Shown: piece after piece, positions 50,980-60,141 of the stretch
Numbering within the stretch: position 1 is the first letter of the stretch
Layout: each line of letters starts with the position of its first letter
NCBI RefSeq assembly: GCF_002979915.1
Contig: NZ_PCQA01000007.1
Span: 62,001 to 126,000 of the forward strand
Direction: 5' to 3'
Source: Arthrobacter sp. MYb213
GTDB taxonomy: Bacteria; Actinomycetota; Actinomycetes; Actinomycetales; Micrococcaceae
Length of the DNA: 64,000 bases
Program-made: the position numbers and the translations under genes
The notes under the pieces: model-generated
What the model was told of the DNA's origin: nothing
Database searches by the model: none
Seen by the model: the letters and a program-made list of their open reading frames with translations, nothing else

Positions 50980-51759
50980 GTGAAAATCGCCGTCCTGACC
51001 AAACAGGTACCTGATACGTGGTCGAGCCGTCGCTTGGACCTGCAAACCGGAATGCTAGACCGCGCAGCAGCGGACCTAGTTGCCGACGAGATCTGTGAGC
51101 GTGCCTGCGAAGTGGCGTTACAAGCCGAAAAGTCACTAGGCGAGGTTGAGGTTATCGCGGTAGCCATGGGCGGAGACAAAGCGGCCCTTGCACTGCGCCG
51201 ACTACTGTCCATGGGTGCGCACTCAGCTGTGCATATCTCTGACCCGGCTCTCGCGGGCTCAGACATGATCTCCACCGCCCGAGTTTTGGCAGCAGCCCTT
51301 GAAAAACTCGACGTTGATCTAGTCCTGGCCGGAAATGAATCCACCGACGGCAAGGGTGGCATGGTTCCGGCGATGATCGCTGAACTAATGGACCGCCCGT
51401 TCCTGCCCTACGCAGATGAACTTGAGATCAGTGCAACCGAGGCGACTGGTTCAAGCCAGCTCTCCGAGGCAACCATGAAGCTCAGCGTGGCTTATCCTGC
51501 GGTCGTCTCCGTCACTGAGAAGTCTGCGGAACCTCGCTTCCCGAACTTCAAGGGCATCCGCGCAGCAAAAACTAAGCCTTTGGAAACCTGGACTCTGGCA
51601 GATCTAAGCATCGAAGCGGGACCAGAATCCGCGTACTACCGTTCGGTGATGGTGTCCGCCGAAGACCGTCCGGAGCGCGTGGCTGGTCCAAAGATTACCG
51701 ATGACGGAACGGCAGCAAAGCAGCTGGCCGATTTCTTGGCTGAGAAGCACTTTATCTAA
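50980..51759 (+). CDS. etfB: Electron transfer flavoprotein beta subunit
   Basis: This 259-residue ETF small subunit binds AMP and, with EtfA, carries electrons from acyl-CoA and other flavin dehydrogenases. KIAVLTKQVPD opens it. LVLAGNESTDGKGGMVPAMIAELM is the nucleotide-contact segment, and AYPAVVSVTEK and PRFPNFKGIRAAK lead to the ETF signature region. It starts at GTG 50980 with AAGGAG six bases upstream. etfA follows after 68 bases. Confidence 0.95.
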   Translation: MKIAVLTKQVPDTWSSRRLDLQTGMLDRAAADLVADEICERACEVALQAEKSLGEVEVIAVAMGGDKAALALRRLLSMGAHSAVHISDPALAGSDMISTARVLAAALEKLDVDLVLAGNESTDGKGGMVPAMIAELMDRPFLPYADELEISATEATGSSQLSEATMKLSVAYPAVVSVTEKSAEPRFPNFKGIRAAKTKPLETWTLADLSIEAGPESAYYRSVMVSAEDRPERVAGPKITDDGTAAKQLADFLAEKHFI

Positions 51760-51827
51760 GTCCCTCTCGCAGCCTTCCGTAATTTTTAGTCCCCCACGAC
51801 TTATCCTTGCTCAGGAGAATTCACCCC

Positions 51828-52820
51828 ATGTCAGAAAATAATCAGCCGGTTGTTGTCCACGTTCAGGTCGCAACCGATGGAACACTCCAAAACACCACCG
51901 CAGGTCTACTCGGCACCGCTGCCCAGTTCGGCACTCCGGTAGCCGTTGCTGTCTGTGCCACCGGCCAAGAACAGCAACTAGCGACCAAGCTGGGCGAACT
52001 GGGTGCCGCCGAAGTACAGGTCCTGCCCATCGATTTAGATGCGCTTGCACTGGGCTCCGCAGATGTCGCAGCATTGGCTTCGGTCATCAAGACGACTTCA
52101 CCGGCCGCCATTCTCATCTCCAATACCGCCATCGGACGCACCATCGCAGGTCGTTTGGCGATCCGTGTTGAAGGCGCAGTATGCGTCGATGCAGTATCGG
52201 TGCGTTGGGCCGATGATGAACCAATCGCTTCACACTCAATCTTTGGTGGCGATGTCACCTCGGAATCCACCGTTGAAGGCGGGCCACGGATTATTACCAT
52301 CCGTCCAGGCGCCTCCGACCTGAAAGCGGAAGCAGTTGCTTCTCCGAAGATCACCGTCATTGAGCCTTCGGCACTACCTAAGGTTTCTAAAGGCGCGCAG
52401 ATCCGCTCGGTTGAGTCGGTACAGACCGATGCCAGCCGCCCAGACCTGCGTAGCGCCAAGATTGTCGTTTCCGGTGGACGCGGCGTAGGTTCGGCCGAGA
52501 AGTTTGAAATTGTCGAACAGCTCGCGGACCACTTCGGTGCAGCCGTCGGAGCTTCGCGTGCAGCGGTAGATTCCGGTTATGTTTCCCCGAAGCTTCAGGT
52601 GGGTCAGACCGGAGTCATTGTCTCTCCCGAGCTCTACATTTCCTTGGGTATCTCCGGTGCTATCCAGCACCGTGCAGGCATGCAGACCGCCAAAACCATT
52701 GTCGCCATTGATAAGGACGAAAACGCGCCAATCTTTGACCACGCCGATTTTGGTGTGGTGGGCGATCTGTTCACCGTCGTGCCGCAGTTGCTCGAAGAGA
52801 TTCGTACCCGCAAAGGATAA
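51828..52820 (+). CDS. etfA: Electron transfer flavoprotein alpha subunit
   Basis: This 330-residue ETF large subunit has the C-terminal FAD domain clearly present: [21 protein letters not shown], then [36 protein letters not shown] and ATVAIDKD-like [23 protein letters not shown]. It begins [10 protein letters not shown] with AGGAG upstream. The next gene, a cytochrome-b-type membrane protein, follows after 79 bases on the same strand with no terminator between, which suggests one transcript. Confidence 0.95.
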   Translation: MSENNQPVVVHVQVATDGTLQNTTAGLLGTAAQFGTPVAVAVCATGQEQQLATKLGELGAAEVQVLPIDLDALALGSADVAALASVIKTTSPAAILISNTAIGRTIAGRLAIRVEGAVCVDAVSVRWADDEPIASHSIFGGDVTSESTVEGGPRIITIRPGASDLKAEAVASPKITVIEPSALPKVSKGAQIRSVESVQTDASRPDLRSAKIVVSGGRGVGSAEKFEIVEQLADHFGAAVGASRAAVDSGYVSPKLQVGQTGVIVSPELYISLGISGAIQHRAGMQTAKTIVAIDKDENAPIFDHADFGVVGDLFTVVPQLLEEIRTRKG

Positions 52821-52899
52821 TCGTGGGCATTGTCCACTCAGGTAGGTTCCGGCCCCGTAAGATCCGCCGGATACGACGACGCGATGAGGTTCAACGATC

Positions 52900-54708
52900 A
52901 TGACCAAGCAACGGATGGCAGGCTACACTCCCCTGCGTACCAAGGGCGGTGTGCAACCCGAAGCACCTGCCAGTGCCAAAGAAATACCCACGACACAACC
53001 TGCGGCCGCGGAGCCAGCCGCGGCAGCCGTACCAATGCAGGCCCCACCAGCCGCGGTGGCTGAACCGGTACAGAAGACCGTGCCTGCTGAAGCGCCTGCG
53101 CCAGTAGCTCCAGTAGCTCCAGTAGCTCCAGTAGCTCCAGTAGCTCCAGCGGAAACCAAACCCGCCGCAGCGGCGAGCGAAGTTTCACGTCCAGAGACCG
53201 ACTCAACACGTCAGCGTATGGCCGGTTACACCCCGTTGCGGCTGCGCGACGGGGTCGCAGCGAAGGCTGTGGCAACAGCCCCGGTGGCAGCAGCTACTGC
53301 CGCGACGACACCGGCTCCTGCTAAGGACTCAGCCACTGAGGTGGCTCCGTCGGTCGTACATGCGCCAGCGACTGCATCCAGTGACTCGGAAAGCACACCA
53401 GCTGCCGCGGTGGTCGCAACGCCCGATGCTAAGGCTGCTGCAATTGTCGCGAACCGGATGAAGGGCTACACACCGTTACGTCCGCGCGATGGCTCAACCA
53501 AGTCCGTGGCTGTCCCCGCGGACCTAACCACCGAGGAATCCAACCAGACCCCACAGGTCGCAGAACCGGTGTCCGAACCAGCAGTCGTCGCAGCGACGGC
53601 CACCGAACAGCCGGAAACCTCGCAAGAGGCCAAGGCAATGAAACCCGTCGCCGAACCGGTGGCAGAAGAAGCTCCTGCGCCCCAGGCACCGGACAAGGCT
53701 GCGAACATTGCAGCACCAGTGACGCACTCCGAGTCCCCAGCTGCTGCCAAGCCAGCAACGGCCCCGGTGAGCGGAGCAAAGCAAGATGCTTCATCGATCA
53801 AGATGAAGCCTTGGGTAAAGCCCGCGATGCTCATCATCGGTGCGGTGCTGGTTGCACTGCTAGTAGTACTGGCGGCTCGTGGCCTGCGCCTACTTGGCCC
53901 GGTCCAGGATTTCATTGGCACCTATGATGGTCATTCGACCATGCCTGATTCGGCGCCCACGGGTATTCCTGGATGGCTCGGTTGGCAGCACTTCTTGAAT
54001 ATGTTCTTTATTGTGTTGATCATTCGCACGGGCTTGCAGGTACGTCATGAAAAACGTCCGGCAGCCATGTGGACTCCGAAACCCAACTCGTGGTTCTCCC
54101 CGAAGGGTAATAGTCCAAAGAAATACTCACTGAGCATCTGGACCCACCAGGCACTGGATGTGTTGTGGGTAGTAAACGGCGTGATCTTCGTGATTCTCTT
54201 GGCCGCCACCGGTCAGTGGATGCGTGTGGTCCCAACCAGCTGGGATATCTTCCCAAATATGCTCTCAGGTGCGCTGCAGTACGCTTCGCTCAATTGGCCT
54301 GTGGAGAACGGATGGATCCACTACAACGCGTTGCAGATGGTCTCCTACTTCCTGGTGATCTATATTGCCGCACCACTGGCAATCTTGACCGGCGTGCGCA
54401 TGTCCAGCTGGTGGCCAACACAGCCGAAGGCACTGAATAAGTTCTACCCGGTTGAAGTGGCCCGCAAGATTCACTTCCCGGTCATGCTCTTCTTCTCGGC
54501 CTTCATTCTGGTTCACGTGTTCCTGGTAATGACCACCGGTGCCTTGAAGAATCTGAACCATATGTATAGCTCCCGTGATGCGACCGATGCCTGGGGACTG
54601 GTGATCTTCTTAGTTTCCGTAGCGGTTATCGCGGCCGCATGGATCTTCATGAAGCCAATGTTCTTGTTGCCGGTAGCCTCAGCGACGGGCAAGATTTCCA
54701 AAAACTAA
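52900..54708 (+). CDS. Cytochrome b-type membrane protein with repeated M(A/K)GYTPLR motif, linked to etfBA
   Basis: This 602-residue protein has two distinct parts. Residues 1 to about 300 are Ala/Pro/Glu-rich and surely disordered. They carry three copies of the motif RM(A/K)GYTPLR at residues 6-13, 107-114 and 187-194, the last two followed by xRDG. From about residue 302 a cytochrome b561 / formate-dehydrogenase-gamma-like domain begins, with about five membrane helices. Candidate haem-ligand histidines are in WQHFLNMF, WTHQAL, ARKIHFPVM and LVHVF. Such b-type cytochromes pass electrons to quinone. Position right after etfBA suggests that it receives electrons from ETF directly or through a partner, with the repeated motif as a docking peptide. 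That role is inference. I know of no described protein with this plan. Confidence 0.8.
   Translation: MTKQRMAGYTPLRTKGGVQPEAPASAKEIPTTQPAAAEPAAAAVPMQAPPAAVAEPVQKTVPAEAPAPVAPVAPVAPVAPVAPAETKPAAAASEVSRPETDSTRQRMAGYTPLRLRDGVAAKAVATAPVAAATAATTPAPAKDSATEVAPSVVHAPATASSDSESTPAAAVVATPDAKAAAIVANRMKGYTPLRPRDGSTKSVAVPADLTTEESNQTPQVAEPVSEPAVVAATATEQPETSQEAKAMKPVAEPVAEEAPAPQAPDKAANIAAPVTHSESPAAAKPATAPVSGAKQDASSIKMKPWVKPAMLIIGAVLVALLVVLAARGLRLLGPVQDFIGTYDGHSTMPDSAPTGIPGWLGWQHFLNMFFIVLIIRTGLQVRHEKRPAAMWTPKPNSWFSPKGNSPKKYSLSIWTHQALDVLWVVNGVIFVILLAATGQWMRVVPTSWDIFPNMLSGALQYASLNWPVENGWIHYNALQMVSYFLVIYIAAPLAILTGVRMSSWWPTQPKALNKFYPVEVARKIHFPVMLFFSAFILVHVFLVMTTGALKNLNHMYSSRDATDAWGLVIFLVSVAVIAAAWIFMKPMFLLPVASATGKISKN
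53101..53145 (+). repeat. Five tandem copies of CCAGTAGCT inside the cytochrome b gene
   Basis: The nine-base unit is repeated five times without error and encodes Pro-Val-Ala repeats in the disordered N-terminal part. Perfect DNA identity suggests recent slippage and likely length variation between strains. Confidence 0.95.
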
Positions 54709-54725
54709 GTTTCACTAGATCAGGG

Positions 54726-54772
54726 GCCTGCCAAACTTTCTCTGGAAAGTTCGGCAGGCGCCTTTTGTTTTT
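54726..54772 (+). terminator. Terminator after the etf-cytochrome b unit
   Basis: GCCTGCCAAACTTTC (54726-54740) pairs with 54745-54759 with one mismatch over a four-base loop, followed by CCTTTTGTTTTTTAC. It ends the plus-strand unit 18 bases after the stop. Confidence 0.88.
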
Positions 54773-54778
54773 TACTAG

Positions 54779-55276
54779 CTAGCCAAGTTCCGCTTCGAAC
54801 AGCAGGAGCTTGGATGCCCCGTCATCCGCGCGTACTGAACGGATTTCTTCGGCTTCTGCGAGCCATTCAAACCCGAGACTCGCGTGTAGCGCTCTGGAGG
54901 CCTCATTCTGTTCGTTGGTGAAGTAGTACGCGTTCTTAGCGCGTTGACCTATCCACCGAAGCCGTGCGGCCGTTAGCTGCGTTCCGATCCCCTGCCGTCG
55001 CCAGCTCGGATGCACAATAATGCCTCCGAGGTAGTGTCCGGCCGGTGCAATCCCCTCGGCCTGCGCATGCCAATGAGTCTTAGCTAATCCAACGATCTGT
55101 GAATTGTGCACCGCCACCTGTACGGTTTTGGTTTCACCGGATGCTAATGATGCTGGCGCCCAAGGTAGTAGTCCGCCGGCTCGGCATAGTTCAGCGATCG
55201 GTTCAAAGTCAGCCTCTTCTGCCTGGCGTAGGTCAAACGATCTCTGGTTTTTACTTGCCGCATAAATTCCACTCAC
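54779..55276 (-). CDS. GNAT-family N-acetyltransferase
   Basis: This 165-residue protein has the acetyl-CoA-binding motif A as VHPSWRRQGIGTQLTAARLRW. It is preceded by the GGIIV strand and followed by NEQNEASRALHASLGFEWL (motif B). The substrate is unknown. It starts at GTG 55276 with GGAG immediately before it, 28 bases after the preceding gene on the same strand. Probably a two-gene unit. Confidence 0.88.
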   Translation of the reverse strand: MSGIYAASKNQRSFDLRQAEEADFEPIAELCRAGGLLPWAPASLASGETKTVQVAVHNSQIVGLAKTHWHAQAEGIAPAGHYLGGIIVHPSWRRQGIGTQLTAARLRWIGQRAKNAYYFTNEQNEASRALHASLGFEWLAEAEEIRSVRADDGASKLLLFEAELG

Positions 55277-55304
55277 CTCCAGACTTGCCTGTGACTCAAG
55301 GAAA

Positions 55305-55751
55305 TTATTCGCTACGCAGTGACTTGATGACTTTTTCTACCCGACGGGTCCTCGTGTCTTCGCCGCGCGCGCTGATAATCGGATCAACGTGGCCGCGTTG
55401 CTTGCTGTAGGAAAGCTTGTTCCAGGCATCGGCAAGCTCGGGTTCAGCCGATAGCAGCACGGCTAGTGGCTCGGGGACCTCAACGGTGCGTGGTTCTTCA
55501 TCAAGCTCCAACTGCACCGTAATCTCATCTCCTGCACCTTTGCCGGTAGCCTCACGAGTCTCTGAGTTGAACGAGACCAGAAACTGCCCTGCCATGGAGG
55601 CAATGGTATTTCGGTAGGTGTAGTCCCCATTGATTTGTACCGTTACCGGGACGCGTTTGCCGCGGCCAAATCCAAACACGATGTCATCGGGCACAACGAT
55701 TCCCACGTTGTTACCGCTAGCTGCTACGAGGGTCGTAGTGAATTCTGGCAT
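55305..55751 (-). CDS. DUF1905 / YdeI-OmpD-associated-like protein
   Basis: This 148-residue protein has an N-terminal DUF1905-type beta-barrel region (VGIVVPDDIVFGFGRGKRVPVTVQINGDYTYRNTIA, then MAGQFLVSFNSETREATGKGAGDEI). The tail resembles the YdeI/OmpD-associated domain (ELADAWNKLSYSKQRGHVDPIISARGEDTRTRRVEKVI). Function is not established. The ATG at 55751 is preceded by AAAGGT at normal distance. The 13 codons upstream lack similarity. Confidence 0.82.
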   Translation of the reverse strand: MPEFTTTLVAASGNNVGIVVPDDIVFGFGRGKRVPVTVQINGDYTYRNTIASMAGQFLVSFNSETREATGKGAGDEITVQLELDEEPRTVEVPEPLAVLLSAEPELADAWNKLSYSKQRGHVDPIISARGEDTRTRRVEKVIKSLRSE

Positions 55752-55877
55752 GAGCTTTACCTTTGATCGGAGCCTACGGTGTGAGCCCACGCTATCTCAG
55801 GAACTGAGAGGTGACTAGTGGTAAACAGCAGATTCAGCTTCGCTGTGAGTGTAATTCGCGTACCAGTTGAAACCAAC

Positions 55878-55925
55878 AAACGCCCCGGGTAGCACGCACA
55901 TTGTGCGCACCGCCCGAGGCGTTGG
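55878..55925 (-). terminator. Hairpin downstream of rbfA
   Basis: ACGCC.CGGG (55880-55889) pairs with CCCG.GGCGT (55913-55922) around an inner CGCAC/GTGCG stem, about 30 bases beyond the rbfA stop. It ends the minus-strand translation-gene block here, before truB. Confidence 0.7.
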
Positions 55926-55951
55926 TGTTCAGACTAAACGTTCACAAGCCC

Positions 55952-56386
55952 TTAGGCTTCTTCTTCGTCTTCGTCCTTCTTGTATGGATCTGCGTCGCCA
56001 GCGAAGGACTTACCTTCACGTAGCGAAGCGACCGCGGCGTCCTTTTCCCGGGCCACGGCCAGCAGTTCATCCAGCTGCGAAGCATTCTCTGGAATCTCAT
56101 CTGCCACGAAGGTCAGGGTGGGGGTCAACCGGATGGTCAGGTTACGTCCAAGTTCCTTGCGCAGTGCGCCGGTTCGCTTGGCCAAGATCTCGGCAATTTC
56201 TGCCTTGATCTCGCCCTCGCCGAATACCGTGTAGTACACGGTGGCGTGCTGCAGGTCGTTGGTGACGCGTGCGTCGGTCACGGTCACGTTGTCGATGCGC
56301 TCATCTTTGATGACGGTGCGCAGCGACTGGGCCATGAGGACCTGCACGCGCTTGGCCAGGCGGGCCGCGCGGGCTGAATCAGCCAT
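55952..56386 (-). CDS. rbfA: Ribosome-binding factor A
   Basis: This is a 144-residue KH-like protein that helps 16S rRNA maturation in 30S assembly. Visible features are the N-terminal RAARLAKRVQVLMAQSL, the strand RIDNVTVTDARVTNDLQHATVYYTVFG, and KELGRNLTIRLTPTLTFVADEIPENASQLDELL. The acidic tail (DEDEEEA) is longer than in E. coli. AGGAG lies seven bases before the ATG. It follows infB after a 95-base gap that contains a strong hairpin. Confidence 0.96.
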   Translation of the reverse strand: MADSARAARLAKRVQVLMAQSLRTVIKDERIDNVTVTDARVTNDLQHATVYYTVFGEGEIKAEIAEILAKRTGALRKELGRNLTIRLTPTLTFVADEIPENASQLDELLAVAREKDAAVASLREGKSFAGDADPYKKDEDEEEA

Positions 56387-56423
56387 GGTTCTCTCCTAAT
56401 AGAAATTGTGGTGAAACTGAGCA

Positions 56424-56465
56424 ACGTGGGCGCCAGCCGGTCAGCTGACCGGCAAGCGCCCACGT
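56424..56465 (-). terminator. Strong compound hairpin between infB and rbfA
   Basis: ACGTGGGCGC (56424-56433) pairs perfectly with GCGCCCACGT (56456-56465) and encloses an 18-base palindrome (56436-56453). No T run follows, so it may attenuate or process the transcript rather than end it, as rbfA is usually expressed with infB. Confidence 0.7.
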
Positions 56466-56481
56466 GGTACTTAGTTAAGGA

Positions 56482-59481
56482 TTAAGCTCGTGGCTTTTCG
56501 CGCATCTCGAAGGTTTCGATGATGTCGCCTTCCTTGACGTCGTTGAACGAGCCCAGGCCGATACCACATTCGAAGCCCTCGCGGACCTCGGTGACATCGT
56601 CCTTTTCGCGGCGCAGCGAATCGATGTTCAGGTTGTCTCCTACGACCTTGCCATCGCGAACCAGGCGTGCCTTGGTGTTTCGCTTGATGGTGCCGGAGCG
56701 GATGATCGAACCTGCGATGTTGCCGAACTTCGAGGAGCGGAAGACCATACGAATCTCGGCGCTGCCCAGGGCAACTTCCTCGTATTCTGGCTTCAGCATA
56801 CCGGTGAGGGCTGCCTCGATGTCGTCGATTGCGGAGTAGATGACCGAGTAGAAGCGCATGTCGACGCCTTCCTTGTCGGCCAGGTCTGCCACGCGCTCTG
56901 CCGGACGCACGTTGAAGCCAATGATGATGGCGTTATCAACGGTTGCCAGGTTGACGTCGTTCTGGGTGATCGCGCCGACGCCGCGGTGGATCACGCGCAG
57001 CTGCACGTCATCGCCCACGTCAATCTTCATCAACGAGTCTTCCAGTGCTTCAACAGCACCGGAAGCATCGCCCTTGAGGATCAGGTTCAGCGTATCGATC
57101 TTGCCGTCTGCCACAGCCTGGTCGAAGTCTTCCAGGGTGATGCGCTTACGACGCTTGGCCAGCATTGCGTTACGCTCTGCGGTCTCGCGCTTGTCAGCGA
57201 TCTGGCGGGCGGTGCGCTCGTCATCGGTGATCAAGAAGCCGTCGCCGGCGCGAGGCACCGAGGACATGCCCAAGACCTGGACCGGGCGCGAAGGCAAGGC
57301 CACGTCGAGGTTCTCGCCGTTTTCGTTGAACATTGCACGCACACGGCCGTGGGCGGTGCCCACCACCATGGTGTCGCCAACTGCCAAGGTACCGGACTGA
57401 ACCAGCACGGTGACAACCGAACCGCGACCCTTATCCAGGTTCGCTTCAATGGCCACACCGCGGGCTGACTTGTCAGGGTTTGCCTGCAGTTCGAGCACGT
57501 CAGAGGTCAACAGCACCGCGTCAAGCAGTTCGTTGATACCTTCACGCTGAAGCGCGGAGACGTGGATGAACATGGTGTCGCCACCGTATTCTTCGGGAAC
57601 CAAACCGTATTCGGCGAGCTGGCCCTTGACCTTGTCAGGGTTTGCAGCTGGCTTATCGATCTTGTTGACCGCGACGATGATTGGCACGCCAGCGGACTGT
57701 GCGTGGTTCAGCGCCTCAACGGTCTGTGGCATCACGCCGTCATCAGCTGCGACAACCAGTACGGCAACGTCGGTGACCTTGGCACCACGCGCACGCATGG
57801 CGGTAAACGCCTCGTGACCTGGGGTGTCAATGAAGGTCATCGCGCGCTCGCGGTCCTCGTGCTCGTGAACGATCTGGTATGCACCGATGTGCTGGGTGAT
57901 ACCACCGTGCTCGCCCTCGATAACGTTTGACTGGCGGATCGCGTCAAGTAGACGGGTCTTACCGTGGTCAACGTGACCCATGATGGTGATGACCGGAGCG
58001 CGCTCCTCGAGCTCGTCCTCGCCTTCAGCCTCAAGTTCGGCGTCAAGGTCAAGGCCGAAGCCTTCGAGCAGTTCCTTGTCTTCGTCTTCTGGGGAGACCA
58101 CTGCAACCTTGTAGCCCAGCTCTGCGCCGAGGACCTCAAAGGTTGCCTCGTCCAGCGACTGGGTGGCGGTAGCCATTTCACCAAGGTGGAACAGTACGGT
58201 GACAAGCGCTGCCGGGTTGGCACCAATCTTGTCTGCGAAGTCGGTGATCGATGCGCCACGGCGCATACGGATCTCTGTTGCTCCGTTGCCGCGTGGAACG
58301 TTTACGCCGCCTAGCGACGGAGCACTCATCTGCTCCAATTCCTGGCGCTTAGCGCGCTTGGACTTGCGCTGCTTGCCGCGTCCTGCGCCGCCCTTACCGA
58401 AGGCACCGCCAACGCCGCCACGGCCACGTGGTGCGCCTGGACGGAATCCGCCACCGGCACCTGGTGCGCCACCGGTACCGCCTGGACCGCCGCCGCCTGG
58501 GCGACCGCGTCCGCCGGCACCCGGACGACCGCCGGCTGCTGGAGCCGGACGATCGGTACGGTTAGGCATCATACGTGGGGTTGCGCCGCTTGCTGCGGCA
58601 CCCGGACGTGCGCCACCCGCGCCAGCGCCTGCTGGACGAGGTGCTCCCGCGCCTGCTGGGCGTGGTCCGCCCGCGCCGGCACCGGCTGGACGCTGTCCGC
58701 CTGCGCCCTGTGGGCGTGGGCCGCGACCTGGTGCGCCACCATCACGTGGTGGGCGTGGACCGCCGGCACCCTGTCCGCCTGCGCCCTGTGGGCGTGGGCC
58801 GCGACCTGGTGCGCCACCATCACGTGGTGGGCGTGGTCCGCCGGTTCCGCCTTCGCCGCGCATACCCTGCTGAGCAGAGAATGGCGAGTTGCCCGGACGT
58901 GGACCGCCTGGACGTGGGCCACCGGCTCCGGCGCCCTGTGGGCGTGGTGCACGGTTGCCGCCTTCGCGGTTTCCACGGCGTTCGTCGCCGGCTGAGCGCA
59001 TTCCCTGCTGTGAGGAGAATGGGCTGTTGCCCGGACGTGGGGTGCCTGCTGGCTTAGGTGCTGGCTTTGGACCGGGGCGTGGACCGCCTGGAGCCGGAGC
59101 CGAAGGAGCCTTCGCTGCAGGGGCTTCGGAGGCTGCTGCCTCTGGAGCCTTAGCTGCTGGGGTCGCTGGAGCGGCCGGAGCTGCTGGCGTGGCCGGAGCC
59201 GCTGGGGCAGCTGGTGCCTTAGCAGCAGGTGCTGGCGCAGCCTTCGGTGCTGGCTTCATACCTGGCTTTGGGCCACCGGTACGTGGTGCTGGCGTAGCGC
59301 CTGCTGGCTTTGCAGCCGGAGCCGAACTTGGGAAGGCTTCGCGCAGTTTGCGCGCTACCGGAGGCTCGACGGTTGAGGATGCCGAACGAACGAATTCGCC
59401 CATATCCTGCAATTTAGTCAATGCTTCTTTTGAAGTAATTCCGAGCTCTTTAGCGAGCTCGTGAACGCGGGGTTTAGCCAC
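56482..59481 (-). CDS. infB: Translation initiation factor IF-2
   Basis: This 999-residue GTPase delivers initiator fMet-tRNA to the 30S subunit. The N-terminus has a short helical domain ([16 protein letters not shown]). A disordered Gly/Pro/Arg/Ala-rich region of about 300 residues then carries repeats (GNSPFS.QQGMR twice and a 26-residue repeat). A second IF2_N domain follows ([21 protein letters not shown]). The G domain starts near residue 500 with [16 protein letters not shown] and NKIDKP. Domains II, III and IV follow. It starts at GTG 59481 with AGGAGA four bases upstream. The length is typical of actinobacteria. Confidence 0.97.
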   Translation of the reverse strand: MAKPRVHELAKELGITSKEALTKLQDMGEFVRSASSTVEPPVARKLREAFPSSAPAAKPAGATPAPRTGGPKPGMKPAPKAAPAPAAKAPAAPAAPATPAAPAAPATPAAKAPEAAASEAPAAKAPSAPAPGGPRPGPKPAPKPAGTPRPGNSPFSSQQGMRSAGDERRGNREGGNRAPRPQGAGAGGPRPGGPRPGNSPFSAQQGMRGEGGTGGPRPPRDGGAPGRGPRPQGAGGQGAGGPRPPRDGGAPGRGPRPQGAGGQRPAGAGAGGPRPAGAGAPRPAGAGAGGARPGAAASGATPRMMPNRTDRPAPAAGGRPGAGGRGRPGGGGPGGTGGAPGAGGGFRPGAPRGRGGVGGAFGKGGAGRGKQRKSKRAKRQELEQMSAPSLGGVNVPRGNGATEIRMRRGASITDFADKIGANPAALVTVLFHLGEMATATQSLDEATFEVLGAELGYKVAVVSPEDEDKELLEGFGLDLDAELEAEGEDELEERAPVITIMGHVDHGKTRLLDAIRQSNVIEGEHGGITQHIGAYQIVHEHEDRERAMTFIDTPGHEAFTAMRARGAKVTDVAVLVVAADDGVMPQTVEALNHAQSAGVPIIVAVNKIDKPAANPDKVKGQLAEYGLVPEEYGGDTMFIHVSALQREGINELLDAVLLTSDVLELQANPDKSARGVAIEANLDKGRGSVVTVLVQSGTLAVGDTMVVGTAHGRVRAMFNENGENLDVALPSRPVQVLGMSSVPRAGDGFLITDDERTARQIADKRETAERNAMLAKRRKRITLEDFDQAVADGKIDTLNLILKGDASGAVEALEDSLMKIDVGDDVQLRVIHRGVGAITQNDVNLATVDNAIIIGFNVRPAERVADLADKEGVDMRFYSVIYSAIDDIEAALTGMLKPEYEEVALGSAEIRMVFRSSKFGNIAGSIIRSGTIKRNTKARLVRDGKVVGDNLNIDSLRREKDDVTEVREGFECGIGLGSFNDVKEGDIIETFEMREKPRA
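58693..58836 (-). repeat. 66-base direct repeat in the infB linker
   Basis: Positions 58693-58758 and 58771-58836 are identical 66-base segments at a 78-base period (26 codons). They encode the [18 protein letters not shown]-type linker of IF-2 twice. Identity at the DNA level indicates a recent duplication. Confidence 0.85.
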
Positions 59482-59648
59482 ATCTCTCCTGTATCGATGT
59501 GATCGGCTAGAACCCCGGGTTCAATAAGACTTGGGTGTTCTGGCTGATCAACGTTGTAATTCGTGAAATTCTTCCGTCGCACGGTTAATCACGCAAAACT
59601 GATTGTTCATCGTTGTGCGCTCAACTTAGCGGACTCATCGGGTTGCCA

Positions 59649-59969
59649 TCAGATTTCTGACCCGCTTTCATCATGATTGCCAGATAGTCGGCCTTTTGCC
59701 GACTGATCTTCGTATGCAGCGAACTGCTGTGCCACGCAAGAATCATTCACCGAGCTTCTAAAAGCTCGAGAAAACGCCTTGCGTCGCACAGCATGCTGCA
59801 CACACTTTTCTGTTCCATGGGTCCAGGCTCCCCGCCCTGAGGCGGCGGCCGAAAGATCCAGCTGCACACCGCGTAGCGGCGCTTCCTGGTTTAATACCCA
59901 ACGGAGTAGCTCATCTTGAGATGTGATGGTTCGACAGCCAATGCACGTACGTTGCTGATGCAGTTTCAT
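59649..59969 (-). CDS. ylxR: YlxR (DUF448) family RNA-binding protein
   Basis: This 106-residue protein has the YlxR signature QQRTCIGCRTITSQDELLRWV, then GRGAWTHGTEKCVQHAVRRKAFSRAFR. In the canonical nusA-infB operon this protein sits between the two genes, as here, and relatives modulate RNase P. The ATG at 59969 has GAGGA about ten bases upstream. A GTG eight codons earlier (59993) is possible. The tail after residue 80 is polar and longer than usual. Confidence 0.9.
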   Translation of the reverse strand: MKLHQQRTCIGCRTITSQDELLRWVLNQEAPLRGVQLDLSAAASGRGAWTHGTEKCVQHAVRRKAFSRAFRSSVNDSCVAQQFAAYEDQSAKGRLSGNHDESGSEI

Positions 59970-60141
59970 GCGAGCGCCATCCTCACCTTCCACAACTTGT
60001 CAACGAGCCAACTACTAGTCTAGCGCGTTTGAGCCTCGGTGCGTGCGTGAGGTTCAGATCACAGGCACACCGAGGCTGAAAAACGTGCTAAGCAAATCTT
60101 TCTTCCAAGCAGCTTTCTTTGCTGTCCGGAAGGGCAGCTTT

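Noticed and set aside
58163-59464. Long Pro/Ala-rich open frames antisense to infB
   Set aside because: They arise from the Gly/Pro/Arg-rich codons of the IF-2 linker read on the opposite strand.
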